DNA of 64,000 nt from assembly GCA_028282885.1 (NCBI GenBank), contig JANQGX010000006.1, positions 27,956-91,955 of the forward strand. The letters are read 5' to 3'. Positions 55,885 through 64,000 of the stretch are shown one piece after another. Position 1 is the first letter of the stretch. Each line of letters opens with the position of its first letter. The notes under the pieces were generated by a model. It ran no database searches. It was not told where the DNA came from and saw only the letters and a program-made list of their open reading frames with translations. This stretch comes from SAR324 cluster bacterium. Lineage in GTDB: Bacteria; SAR324; XYD2-FULL-50-16. The position numbers and the translations under genes are program-made.

Positions 55885-56843
55885 TGGATAAACCTTCATA
55901 TTTTCCCTATCTAAGAGGTAAGCAATTCGAGTTGATACTTCTTAGAGAAAATGCCGAGTTATTGGCTGAAAACTCTGTGGTGCCTATTATTGAACCTGTT
56001 AAGAGTAATTTCAATGCGCTCATTCGCACGGTTAATACTTTAGAAGACAATGGGGTGAAATATATAATTATAATAAACCCTCAAGCAGGGCAATCACCTG
56101 TAGATTCTGATGATATACTGAATGATCTGATTAAAGGGGAATTTTATGGGTTTAAAAATATTTCAATTGGATACATATTACATCCAAAAACTCGCAAAGC
56201 GAGATTAACGAAGCTGTTGAAGCAATATCGTGACAGATCATTCACGTTGATCCACTACGGATTTGGTGAGGGCAAAGCGCTATCTGAGGCTATTTCGAAA
56301 TTTCGCAACATTGTGCATCATATATTTATCGACGGGCATTCCGGGAAACTTTACCAGAAGTTTTTCAAGAACAATAACAGCGCTAGAGTGTTGGTTAGAG
56401 ACGGATTCAAGCAACAAAAGAAGAATGCAGACTATCCACCAAGTGAGCACTTTTCTGACCTCCATATTACTTATGAAGATGAAGGAATGGACGGGTTCGG
56501 AGATTTTCTGATGGTCGGTGATGATTATTCAGAGACGGGGGGGCCAGCATATGCTGTTGCGATTCATCTAACATATCTTGCAGCAGATGACGATATGAAC
56601 ATTTACCACTTTATCTCGGATCAGACTGATTCTCCAGTTGATCCTGGGGGAAAATTTCTTGAGGCTTTAGAGAAACTCATAATTAAACTCAATAGAGACA
56701 ATTCATTGCTTTTAAAAACTGATGCCTGCAAAGAGTATCAGAATCTTTATGACAAGCAACACTTTCCTGGCCTTGGCTATGTGAAAAAGTTGTCAATGCA
56801 ACATCATATAGAATTGATAGCGGATTACCAATCCAAGACTTAG
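55884..56843 (+). CDS. sce7725-family (beta protein-like) protein
   Basis: A 319-residue protein opening with YFPYLRGKQFELILLRENAE, the hallmark of sce7725/beta-family proteins, with VPIIEPVKSN next. A TIM-barrel-like pattern of strands (YIIIINPQAG, FTLIHYGFGEG, HHIFIDGHSG) can be traced. Its role is unsettled; members travel with sce7726 proteins. It is translationally coupled to its upstream partner and followed two bases later by a RES-domain gene. Confidence 0.8.
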   Translation: MDKPSYFPYLRGKQFELILLRENAELLAENSVVPIIEPVKSNFNALIRTVNTLEDNGVKYIIIINPQAGQSPVDSDDILNDLIKGEFYGFKNISIGYILHPKTRKARLTKLLKQYRDRSFTLIHYGFGEGKALSEAISKFRNIVHHIFIDGHSGKLYQKFFKNNNSARVLVRDGFKQQKKNADYPPSEHFSDLHITYEDEGMDGFGDFLMVGDDYSETGGPAYAVAIHLTYLAADDDMNIYHFISDQTDSPVDPGGKFLEALEKLIIKLNRDNSLLLKTDACKEYQNLYDKQHFPGLGYVKKLSMQHHIELIADYQSKT

Positions 56844-56845
56844 CA

Positions 56846-57862
56846 ATGTATTGTTGTCCAAATTGTTTTACAGATAGATTTCTTAAAAGTCATATCTTAG
56901 CTATTAGTAGTAGGATAGGTAAGTGCGACATCTGCAAATCCACCAACATTACCCTTATTAATCCATCAGAACTCCTCGATCGTTTCGAGCCGCTAGTCGA
57001 TTTATATGAGAAGGATAGAACTGGCCTACCTTTGTTGGAGTTATTCCAATCAGATTGGAATATCTTCGGATCTACAAGTAAAAAGTCACATAATAAACTT
57101 TTAAACGAGTTAACCCAATCAGAGGCGACGGTTAAGCAGAAATATAAAGCCAAGTTCTTACAGGATAAAAAAAATATCGAGAATTGGGATGAGTTTCGTG
57201 AAGAGTTAATGCATAGTAACCGGTTTTTTCCTGCCGGTGCTCCAGATAAATCTCACATGAAGTCTCTGGGTAAATATTTTGGAACCATAATAGAGAAAGG
57301 ATCTCAGAAGTTTTTTAGGGCACGAACTAACAACTCGGACAAAGCATTCACCGTTAGAGAAATGGGGAAACCACCTAAGAAACTTGTTGGCAATGGAAGA
57401 GCTAATCCAGTTGGAATACCGTATCTCTATGTTGCTTCTACAGTTGAAACAGCCATATCTGAAATAAGAGGACATAAAGGGGAAAAAGTATCTGTAGCAG
57501 AATATGAGCTTATTCGTGATTTAGAACTGGCTGACTTAAGAAATCCCAGAATGATGATTAGTCCTTTTGAACTTGAACCGAATGAAGACGATTTAAAACT
57601 CCTATACATCAACATGCCATTTCTGGAACGTCTAGGCACTGAACTATCCCAACCAATCATTCCAAGTAGAGCGAACCTCGAATACCTCCCCAGTCAGTAT
57701 CTGAGTGAGATGCTAAAACAAATTGGTTTTCATGGCATTATCTATGGAAGTTCAATTGCTGACGGTAACAACTATGTTCTTTTTGTTGACAGGAGGCTTA
57801 AACTGAAAGATATCCACACATACATCATAACTGAAACGAAAATCTCTGCTGAACCTATATAG
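56846..57862 (+). CDS. RES-domain protein with N-terminal zinc ribbon
   Basis: A 338-residue protein. Cysteines C4, C7, C27 and C30 (CPNC, CDIC) form a probable zinc ribbon. The C-terminal RES domain has the conserved Arg in KFFRARTN (R158/R160), Glu in ASTVETAISEIR, and Ser in GIIYGSSIADGNNYVLFV. RES toxins such as those of RES-Xre pairs degrade NAD+ (family knowledge). No Xre antitoxin is here; the two sce genes take its place, which suggests a three-gene effector system. Confidence 0.8.
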   Translation: MYCCPNCFTDRFLKSHILAISSRIGKCDICKSTNITLINPSELLDRFEPLVDLYEKDRTGLPLLELFQSDWNIFGSTSKKSHNKLLNELTQSEATVKQKYKAKFLQDKKNIENWDEFREELMHSNRFFPAGAPDKSHMKSLGKYFGTIIEKGSQKFFRARTNNSDKAFTVREMGKPPKKLVGNGRANPVGIPYLYVASTVETAISEIRGHKGEKVSVAEYELIRDLELADLRNPRMMISPFELEPNEDDLKLLYINMPFLERLGTELSQPIIPSRANLEYLPSQYLSEMLKQIGFHGIIYGSSIADGNNYVLFVDRRLKLKDIHTYIITETKISAEPI

Positions 57863-58059
57863 CACCAGTAAAACCAGTAGACAGGAAGAATCGAGTAAAT
57901 ATCCTGGACGGAAAATCACTGTCGCACCAGTGGATTGGGGAGATTGCTGCCATCAGGAAAATGTTCAATGACGCTAGGTGAAATCGGAATGCTGGACATC
58001 TGTATGTATACCATGCGGAGCATGCATAATTGCAGATGCTTGTAAGTGTCTGATGTATA

Positions 58060-58135
58060 TGGTGCCCCCACCAGGACTCGAACCTGGAGCTGAGGATTAG
58101 GAATCCACTGTTTTATCCGGCTAAACTATAGGGAC
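58060..58135 (-). tRNA. tRNA-Arg (anticodon CCT)
   Basis: Folds as a 76-base tRNA with encoded CCA. The acceptor is GTCCCTA/TGGGGGC with discriminator A, the D stem GTTT/AAAC, the anticodon loop TTCCTAA (CCT, reading AGG), and the T arm CCAGG-TTCGAGT-CCTGG. The anticodon stem (GTGGA with TCCTC) has one U-U mismatch. Its 3' 47 bases recur exactly or nearly so in the cassette repeats, so it is the attachment gene of the array. Confidence 0.93.
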
Positions 58136-58206
58136 ACGATGAAGATCAGTATACAATGAAGCATTTTTGATTTCAACGCTCAATGTATCTGATCAGTGAT
58201 CTGGCC

Positions 58207-60276
58207 TTAATTGACAGCTTTCATGGAGAGTTTGAGTTTACCCCGTTTGTCAAAACCGATAGCCTTGACAGGAACAACCTGCCCTTCGCTGAGAACGTCC
58301 TCAACCTTGTTAACACGGTCTTTGGAGATTTCGGAAATATGGACCAGACCCTGGGTATTGGGGAGGATTTCGACAAAGGCGCCGAATTCCACTATTTTCA
58401 CCACTGTCCCATCATAAATTGTACCGATCTCAACTTCCTGGGTAATTTCTCTGATCAGGGCCAGTGCTTTCTCAGCACTTTTCTGGTCGGCAGATGAGAT
58501 GTTGATGACACCTGAGTCATCCACTTCAAGCTTGGCGCCGGTTTCGGCCTGGATTCCTTTGATGATCTTGCCACCCGGACCAATAATGTCCCTGATTTTG
58601 GATTGGGAAATCTTGTATTGGATGAATCTTGGAGCGTTGGATGCAATGGAGTCCCGCGCATTCTCGATAGCCTTATTCATCTCATTGAGGATATGCAGTC
58701 TACCGTCACGAGCCTGGGCCAGGGCATCGCGGATGAGATCGGTGGAAAGACCGTCGATCTTGATATCCATCTGTAACGCTGTAATTCCTTCTGCGGTCCC
58801 CACAACCTTGAAGTCCATGTCTCCGACGTGATCTTCGTCTCCCAGGATATCAGTCAGGATGGCGGTTTTATCGCCTTCGGTAACCAGGCCCATGGCAACG
58901 CCAGCAACCGGATCCGAGATGGGAACACCGGCGTCCATCATGGAGAGTGAAGCTCCACAGACACTTGCCATGGAGGATGAACCGTTGGATTCGGTAATTT
59001 CTGAAACCACCCTGATGGTGTAGGGAAAGGTTTCCTTGGAAGGCATAACACTGAGCAGACTTCTTTCCGCCAGATTACCGTGTCCGATCTCTCTTCTCCC
59101 CGGAGGCCCCATACGCCTGACTTCACCTACAGAATATGCCGGGAAATTGTAATGGAGATAGAAGTTTTTGTAGTAGAGTCCGGAAGGATCGTCCACCATT
59201 TGCTCATCGTCCTTGGTTCCCAGGGTAGTGACAATCATTGCCTGGGTTTCACCCCTTGTGAAAACGGCTGAACCATGTGCTTTCGGCAAAACACCGATTT
59301 CACATGTTATGGGGCGCACCTCTGTGAAATCCCTGCCATCAATGCGTTGGTTCTTCTCCAGAATACTGGTTCGGATAATCTCCTTTTCCAGGGAGAAAAC
59401 CATCTTGTGGATCTCTTCCTTGGTATATTCCCCATCATCGGTAATGAGATCTTCGCAAAGAGAATCCGTTATTTCCCTGATCTTCGCTTGGCGTTCAAGC
59501 TTCACAGGATCCGAAAGTGCTTTTTCCAGTTTCTTCTGTGCCTTTTTAATGATTGCTTTCTTCAGCTTCTCATTCTCTTCAGGCTTTTCCACAACTCTCT
59601 TCTTCTTGCCGATCTCTTTCTTCAAATCAAGCTGCATTTCCAGCAGGGGAACAATGGCGTCATAAGCGAATTCGAGGGCGGCTACAATATCCTCTTCGGA
59701 AACATTTTTGCTTTCACCTTCCACCATGACGATGGCATCCTGTTTGGCGACAACGAAAAGATCGATATCACTCTCTTCCAACTCCCCGGGAGACGGATTG
59801 ATCACGAACTGACCGTTGATCCGACCCACGTTGATACCTGCTACCGGGACTTCATAAGGAATATCAGAAATCAATAGTGCAGCGGATGCTCCCAACAAAG
59901 AAGCAGCAACAGGATTGGCGCTGTCGTCATAACTGAGTACGGTGGCGATAACCTGTGTCTCTGCACTATACCCTTCCGTAAAAAGGGGCCTTAGAGGGCG
60001 GTCAATGATTCTGGATGCCAAAACTTCCAGTTCGGATGGCATTCGCTCTCTTTTCACGAAACCCCCGAGGATCCTCCCTTGAGAATAAGCGCGTACCTGA
60101 TAAACGCAGGTCAAGGGAAAGAAATCAAGATCGGCCTCTCTGTTTTCAGCCGTAGCTGCAACCAGAACCACGGTATCGCCGTATGTTACTAAGATTGAAC
60201 CGTTTGCCTGTTTGGCAATTCGTTCACTTTCCAGGATCAGTGTTTTGCCCTGGTATTCAATTTCAACTTTTTTCAT
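58207..60276 (-). CDS. pnp: Polyribonucleotide nucleotidyltransferase (PNPase)
   Basis: A 689-residue 3'-5' phosphorolytic exonuclease of the RNA degradosome. Two RNase PH domains flank a helical linker (about 215-310, with the KKRVVEKPEENEK stretch); KH (IIGPGGKIIKGIQAETGAKL) and S1 (GTVVKIVEFGAFVEILPNTQG) domains close the protein. Residues of the second core (DILGDEDHVGDMDFKVVGT) hold the active-site Asp. It lies 272 bp downstream of rpsO, the usual order truB-rpsO-pnp. Confidence 0.97.
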   Translation of the reverse strand: MKKVEIEYQGKTLILESERIAKQANGSILVTYGDTVVLVAATAENREADLDFFPLTCVYQVRAYSQGRILGGFVKRERMPSELEVLASRIIDRPLRPLFTEGYSAETQVIATVLSYDDSANPVAASLLGASAALLISDIPYEVPVAGINVGRINGQFVINPSPGELEESDIDLFVVAKQDAIVMVEGESKNVSEEDIVAALEFAYDAIVPLLEMQLDLKKEIGKKKRVVEKPEENEKLKKAIIKKAQKKLEKALSDPVKLERQAKIREITDSLCEDLITDDGEYTKEEIHKMVFSLEKEIIRTSILEKNQRIDGRDFTEVRPITCEIGVLPKAHGSAVFTRGETQAMIVTTLGTKDDEQMVDDPSGLYYKNFYLHYNFPAYSVGEVRRMGPPGRREIGHGNLAERSLLSVMPSKETFPYTIRVVSEITESNGSSSMASVCGASLSMMDAGVPISDPVAGVAMGLVTEGDKTAILTDILGDEDHVGDMDFKVVGTAEGITALQMDIKIDGLSTDLIRDALAQARDGRLHILNEMNKAIENARDSIASNAPRFIQYKISQSKIRDIIGPGGKIIKGIQAETGAKLEVDDSGVINISSADQKSAEKALALIREITQEVEIGTIYDGTVVKIVEFGAFVEILPNTQGLVHISEISKDRVNKVEDVLSEGQVVPVKAIGFDKRGKLKLSMKAVN

Positions 60277-60499
60277 ATATCTTTAGTCTTTTAAGCCGTA
60301 GATCACACAAACCGTGTTTTCTCAGGACCGGAGTCGAAAACCGACTGGTCGCGGGATGGTCGGGGATTGTATCCGGGAAACAGTTTTTGTTTACCGATGA
60401 ATTGTGTGACTGTGGCTGATTGATAGTAATGAATTTGGATATGAAAGGCGTGGAGCAGTTTTTGATTCTTCTGCATGAAAAGGTCTCGATGGCGTTTGC

Positions 60500-60524
60500 G
60501 CCCGGGATGTCCACTTCCCCGGGC
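60500..60524 (-). promoter_or_regulatory. GC-rich hairpin in the pnp leader
   Basis: GCCCGGG and CCCGGGC form a perfect 7-bp stem over an 11-base loop, between rpsO and pnp. In E. coli, a leader stem-loop cut by RNase III lets PNPase repress its own synthesis; this hairpin is in the right place to play the same part or to end rpsO transcripts. Confidence 0.5.
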
Positions 60525-60547
60525 ACGAGGACGTCTCGTTGAAGGGT

Positions 60548-60814
60548 TTATTTTCTCAAACCAAGCTTTTTTATCAGCTCCCGATAGCGGTTGATATCTT
60601 TTCTTTTCATATAATCCAATAGTCTCCGTCTGCTACCGACGAGCTTCATCAAACCTCTTCTTGAATGATGATCGTGTTTATGGGTCTTAAAGTGATCGGT
60701 CAGGTAACTTATCCTGGAGGTCAGCAATGCCACTTGCACCTCTGGTGAACCTGTGTCGTTTTCATCCTTGCCGTACGCTTTTACAATCTCTTTTTTGTCT
60801 TCAATCGTTAACAT
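60548..60814 (-). CDS. rpsO: Ribosomal protein S15
   Basis: The 88-residue S15 protein, which binds the central domain of 16S rRNA early in 30S assembly. [34 protein letters not shown] and [16 protein letters not shown] are the family signature. AGGAG precedes the ATG. It lies 23 bp after truB in the conserved translation operon. Confidence 0.98.
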   Translation of the reverse strand: MLTIEDKKEIVKAYGKDENDTGSPEVQVALLTSRISYLTDHFKTHKHDHHSRRGLMKLVGSRRRLLDYMKRKDINRYRELIKKLGLRK

Positions 60815-60837
60815 TTTTAGCTCCTATCCAGCTTTAA

Positions 60838-61752
60838 TTAAATAAACACCTTCTCAGGGCAGAATCTGGAACCGGAATCCTGGCTGAATTCAAGACTCCC
60901 GGCTGCGATCAATTCTCCACTCTGAGATCTGGCAATTGCTTTGGAAATTGGCTTTTCCGGATCGGAAAAACTGATTTGATCTAAAGAAACAGGAATGGTT
61001 CTACCTTGACTGATGTGTCGCTGCAGTTTTGCGGAATCAATCCTTACTTCATGCCAATCATATAAGATATATTTTGGATCAATGAACTTTCTTTGTAAAT
61101 CGCTTTTGTCCATTTTTTTTGCATCTTCCAGGCCTAGCGCATTCTTTTCAGTGAAGATTTTTCCACAGGCAGTTCTTGTCAGATCCTTTAGATATGCACG
61201 TGTACCAAGTTTTTTCGCAATATCGTCGACAAGGGTTCGGATATAAGTTCCTTTCGAGCAGGTGACCTCAAAACTGAAATCCGGCAGATCACTATCAAGT
61301 AGACGGATTTGGAGCAAGGTGATCAGCCTGGGCTCTCTTTCAACCTCCAGGCCTTTTCTTGCCAGTTGATAAAGTTTTTTCCCTTTGATTTTTACAGCGG
61401 AATACATCGGGGGTATCTGCTCGGATTCGCCAACAAAGGTATGCAGAGTCTCTTCGATTTTTTTTGGAGTGCACTCTTCCGGTATCTGAACGGTTTCAAT
61501 TTCACCTTCACGATCAAGCGTCGTGGAAGTTGCTCCCAAGGTGGCGATGGCGCGGTAAGTTTTGGTTTCTTGATTGCAGTGGGAAATGAGTTTGGTGTAC
61601 TTGCCGAGAAACAGGGGTAAGATCCCCTTGGCAAGCGGATCCAGGGTGCCGATATGGCCGATCTTCTTTTCGCCTGTGAGCCGCTTGATAGCGTTGACCA
61701 CACCATTGGAGGTAATTCCTTCCGGTTTGAAAATATTGATGATGCCGTTCAA
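60838..61752 (-). CDS. truB: tRNA pseudouridine(55) synthase
   Basis: A 304-residue enzyme that makes pseudouridine 55 in the T loop of tRNAs. The catalytic Asp is D38 in GHIGTLDPLAKGILPL; the N-terminal NIFKPEGITSN and the C-terminal PUA-like region are present. It starts at TTG with a weak upstream AAGG. It lies between a ketoacyl synthase gene and rpsO. Confidence 0.95.
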   Translation of the reverse strand: MNGIINIFKPEGITSNGVVNAIKRLTGEKKIGHIGTLDPLAKGILPLFLGKYTKLISHCNQETKTYRAIATLGATSTTLDREGEIETVQIPEECTPKKIEETLHTFVGESEQIPPMYSAVKIKGKKLYQLARKGLEVEREPRLITLLQIRLLDSDLPDFSFEVTCSKGTYIRTLVDDIAKKLGTRAYLKDLTRTACGKIFTEKNALGLEDAKKMDKSDLQRKFIDPKYILYDWHEVRIDSAKLQRHISQGRTIPVSLDQISFSDPEKPISKAIARSQSGELIAAGSLEFSQDSGSRFCPEKVFI

Positions 61753-61767
61753 AACTGGTGTTTTCCC

Positions 61768-63738
61768 TTAAAATGGAGTCATGTCGGGAAAGAGATTTTC
61801 CATATCCAGGTCAACCGGTTTGTCATAGCCAGGAATCTCAAGCTTTTTATCGGTCAGCTTCAAATCACCCTCGCCAAGAACTGGCTCGCTATCCCTGTAA
61901 TAGGCCTGGAATTTCCCCAACTCAGCGTCTTTTGCATAGATCTCTGCTTTCTCCTCTACCGCCTGATTGCGATTCCGATATCTGCCTATTGCTTCCCGAC
62001 CATGCTTTTTTTCCATCATTTTCAGGGTGACCTGTGGGGACAGGAATAACCCGGTTGCGTTATTGCCACCAAATCCCTTGGAATTCACTAACACAGCATC
62101 CATCCCATCGGCGTCGACTTCCACATGCTCTTTACTGAAAGAGAGATTACTTTGATGAACATCGTCGGGAATGGCATCCATAGTAAAAATACCGGGAATG
62201 AAACCGTATTTCCAGGTTCCGAGGGCTGTAACGAGTTGGTCACCCGATGCCGGTGTCAATGGATGACCCAGGTAACATTTGATGGCAGCCACTTTCCAAT
62301 CCTCAATACCAAATGCTTTGGCTGTTTCATTCAGTCCGTGGGATTCAGTGCTTCTGTTCAATGGTGTACCGGAACCGTGGGCAGATACAAAACTGCGATG
62401 GCGAAGCGCATCTTCTCCCAAAATTGCGCGCAATCGGGCACAGGACTTTGCCAATGTCAGGTAATTGCCGAAACCGGGTGAAGAGATGGATTTCTTGTAC
62501 CCGTCCGCTTTGATGAAAACATCGGCAACAGATCCGTGAACCTGGGCACCCAATTCCAAGGCCAATTCGTCGTCAAACAAAATTACAAACTGGGCTGACT
62601 CCGAAAGGGTGAAGCCAAAGTTTTCACTAAATGGACGGCACGATTTCATGCGGTCCAGATGGGTGATTTGCCCGTTCTTTGAAGCTCCCAGGAGTCGTGC
62701 ATCATCAGCAAGAGCACCCATCGCTTTGTAGCCATCCAAAATCTCGGGCAGAATAGGCGCTTCCGTATTGCCCACTATAGCGACTCGTCTTCTGCCTGAG
62801 CGAATCTCTTTGATAGCCAGTTCTATGTTATATAGGAAGGTGGCACACGCTGCGATTTGTGTTCCGGTGTGACCAATGTTGCCTATGACGTAAGCATTGA
62901 TGAAATTTGAAGGCATATCTACCAGGCTGAGAGGCAGGAACCTGGAAGAGGTGCGTTTTCCGGTAACAAGAGCTTTCATCAAGCCACCGCCGCCGGTATC
63001 GTCCATCTGACCATGCCCGCTTCCTGCATACACCCCGATCTGATCAGGATGTACTGCGTTTTTAATCACATCCCAGTCTATTCCCAGGGAGTTCAACGCA
63101 TCGGAAGCTCCAAAAACAGACATCTGCAATCCCCTGGGATGGTGGTTTGAATGGTAATACTTCCCCGGATCAAAACCGGTGGGAAGCTGACCTGCAGTTT
63201 TAACCAACGCTTCTTTAAAATCCGGCAGATAGATCTCCTGCTTGCCTTTGATTGTAATCCGGACATTGTCCTGGTCATCCGCACAATCGGTAAGACTCCA
63301 GTTGTCCGGAATATGATTGGGAATCTCTTTTCTGGAAATGGTAAACGAGATATCGCTCGAATCGCTGTTTATCACAAGCCTGGAGTTCAGGGCAACTCGG
63401 TTTACATCGAATCTCTCGGGGATGATTTCGCGAAGAAGGGTATTTCTTAAAATTGATTCTTCAAAACGTGCAGCAATTTGATCGGGTTGGCACTCTTCTC
63501 CATCGTTACCAATCAGCTTTCCGTCTTCCTCCTGCAGCAATCCCATCAGGGTTGACAGGCTGAGCAAAGTTTCCTGTTTCTCTTTGGCGGATAGTCGATC
63601 GATTACCAGACGCTTATAAGCACTATGAAATGAACTGCGCCCGGCTGCATTTACCCCGCCGAAACTCACAATTACCGGAAGATGTGGCACAATTTCTCCA
63701 TTCTGATAGGACCCGGCAGACACAACCGGGGAATTCAC
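61768..63738 (-). CDS. Large beta-ketoacyl synthase-like protein
   Basis: A 656-residue thiolase-fold protein, about 240 residues longer than FabF/FabB. The condensing triad is visible: C298 in GTQIAACATF, His in VSAHGSGTPLN and His in KCYLGHPLTPASG. A 230-residue N-terminal extension precedes the core and contains no recognised domain. It starts at GTG with GGGGAG upstream. It lies 15 bp before truB, so it is probably co-transcribed. Fatty-acid or polyketide-like condensation is likely; the product is unknown. Confidence 0.85.
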   Translation of the reverse strand: MNSPVVSAGSYQNGEIVPHLPVIVSFGGVNAAGRSSFHSAYKRLVIDRLSAKEKQETLLSLSTLMGLLQEEDGKLIGNDGEECQPDQIAARFEESILRNTLLREIIPERFDVNRVALNSRLVINSDSSDISFTISRKEIPNHIPDNWSLTDCADDQDNVRITIKGKQEIYLPDFKEALVKTAGQLPTGFDPGKYYHSNHHPRGLQMSVFGASDALNSLGIDWDVIKNAVHPDQIGVYAGSGHGQMDDTGGGGLMKALVTGKRTSSRFLPLSLVDMPSNFINAYVIGNIGHTGTQIAACATFLYNIELAIKEIRSGRRRVAIVGNTEAPILPEILDGYKAMGALADDARLLGASKNGQITHLDRMKSCRPFSENFGFTLSESAQFVILFDDELALELGAQVHGSVADVFIKADGYKKSISSPGFGNYLTLAKSCARLRAILGEDALRHRSFVSAHGSGTPLNRSTESHGLNETAKAFGIEDWKVAAIKCYLGHPLTPASGDQLVTALGTWKYGFIPGIFTMDAIPDDVHQSNLSFSKEHVEVDADGMDAVLVNSKGFGGNNATGLFLSPQVTLKMMEKKHGREAIGRYRNRNQAVEEKAEIYAKDAELGKFQAYYRDSEPVLGEGDLKLTDKKLEIPGYDKPVDLDMENLFPDMTPF

Positions 63739-64000
63739 CGCTCCCCGATATCTGCCCGATTCATGTTTCTTTTCCCCTCTTTCCTTCCTGTAACATCAAA
63801 TATTTAATTTGAATTACAGGACAAAGCTCCCGAATTGTCCGGTGCTTTCTATTATGCACTGTATTTTCTGAGGCTAGCAGGTGATTTCTTATTTCATCAA
63901 CCCAAAAAGTATTTGACGAAAACAGGGGTTCGAATTAATATTTGAGAATGCTTACCCGCTGATAACGAATATGACCAAAAAATCCGATTGACAGATTAAG

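Larger units (their letters stand above)
42481..58135. mobile_element. tRNA-Arg-anchored array of five toxin/defence cassettes without an integrase
   Basis: The region is bounded on the right by an intact tRNA-Arg(CCT) and contains five directly repeated, tRNA-derived units (42481, 43575, 50030, 51293, 54446), each followed by a related stretch of about 200 bp. They delimit five modules: vapBC; SNF2/Pif1 helicases; HTH/nucleotidyltransferase; an unknown minus-strand pair plus broken vapBC; and sce7726/sce7725/RES. In several modules the gene stops 4-15 bases before the next repeat. No recombinase, transposase or phage gene is present, so mobility would have to be supplied in trans. The flanks are core genes (nrfA; pnp-rpsO-truB). 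Confidence 0.75.

Noticed and set aside
42481..58059. Class 1-type chromosomal integron
   Set aside because: No integron integrase is present, and the repeats are tRNA-derived without the usual attC core-site pair; only the cassette logic is similar.

Overview
The window looks like a chromosomal segment of an anaerobic, selenocysteine-using deltaproteobacterium (Desulfobacterota). The clues are NrfHA respiratory nitrite ammonification, many sigma-54 enhancer-binding regulators, TRAP/TTT-type solute receptors, and three consecutive genes with an in-frame UGA that is best read as selenocysteine. The species cannot be named from the sequence, and no sel genes lie in the window.

Layout, left to right. 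(1) 0.6-4 kb: an ArsR regulator, a metA-metY methionine operon (MetA carries the Glu typical of acetyl-CoA users, which fits MetY) and an Rrf2/IscR-type regulator. (2) 4.3-7.5 kb: a redox cluster on the minus strand. It holds a PAS/sigma-54 regulator with Sec67, a HesB/IscA-like selenoprotein behind a clear sigma-54 promoter, a 54-residue single-span membrane selenoprotein, and trxB, whose ATG overlaps the small gene's stop. Each UGA is followed at the usual distance by a hairpin of bacterial SECIS form. (3) 8-26.4 kb: amide/peptide catabolism, with an amidase, an IclR regulator, a carbamoylase/hydantoinase-type M20 enzyme, a glutamine synthetase homologue, two complete Dpp/Opp-type peptide transporters (one apparently nested in the other) and gamma-glutamyltransferase. 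(4) 26.4-28.8 kb: decayed accessory DNA (an IS110 stub, a DUF4143 ATPase, the tail of a nucleotidyltransferase toxin-like gene). (5) 28.9-36.4 kb: a chimeric sensor kinase with NarL-type regulator, an orphan DctP-like receptor and a TctCBA transporter. (6) 36.6-42.2 kb: an NrfR/NrfS-like pair (the kinase has a haem-c CxxCH sensor domain) divergent from nrfHA, with GTTACC-N4-GGTAAC palindromes and a sigma-54 promoter between them.

(7) 42.5-58.1 kb: the most unusual region. An intact tRNA-Arg(CCT) sits at its right edge, and five directly repeated copies of the 3' part of that tRNA, each followed by a related stretch of about 200 bp, cut the region into five modules. The modules carry VapBC; a SWIM-SNF2 plus Pif1-HRDC helicase pair; an HTH/nucleotidyltransferase pair; an unknown pair plus a broken VapBC; and an sce7726-sce7725-RES trio. 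No integrase is present. I read it as an array of defence/TA cassettes accreted at a tRNA and mobilised in trans. (8) 58.2-63.7 kb: core genes pnp, rpsO, truB and a large ketoacyl synthase.

All family names come from recognising motifs by eye; no database search was run.
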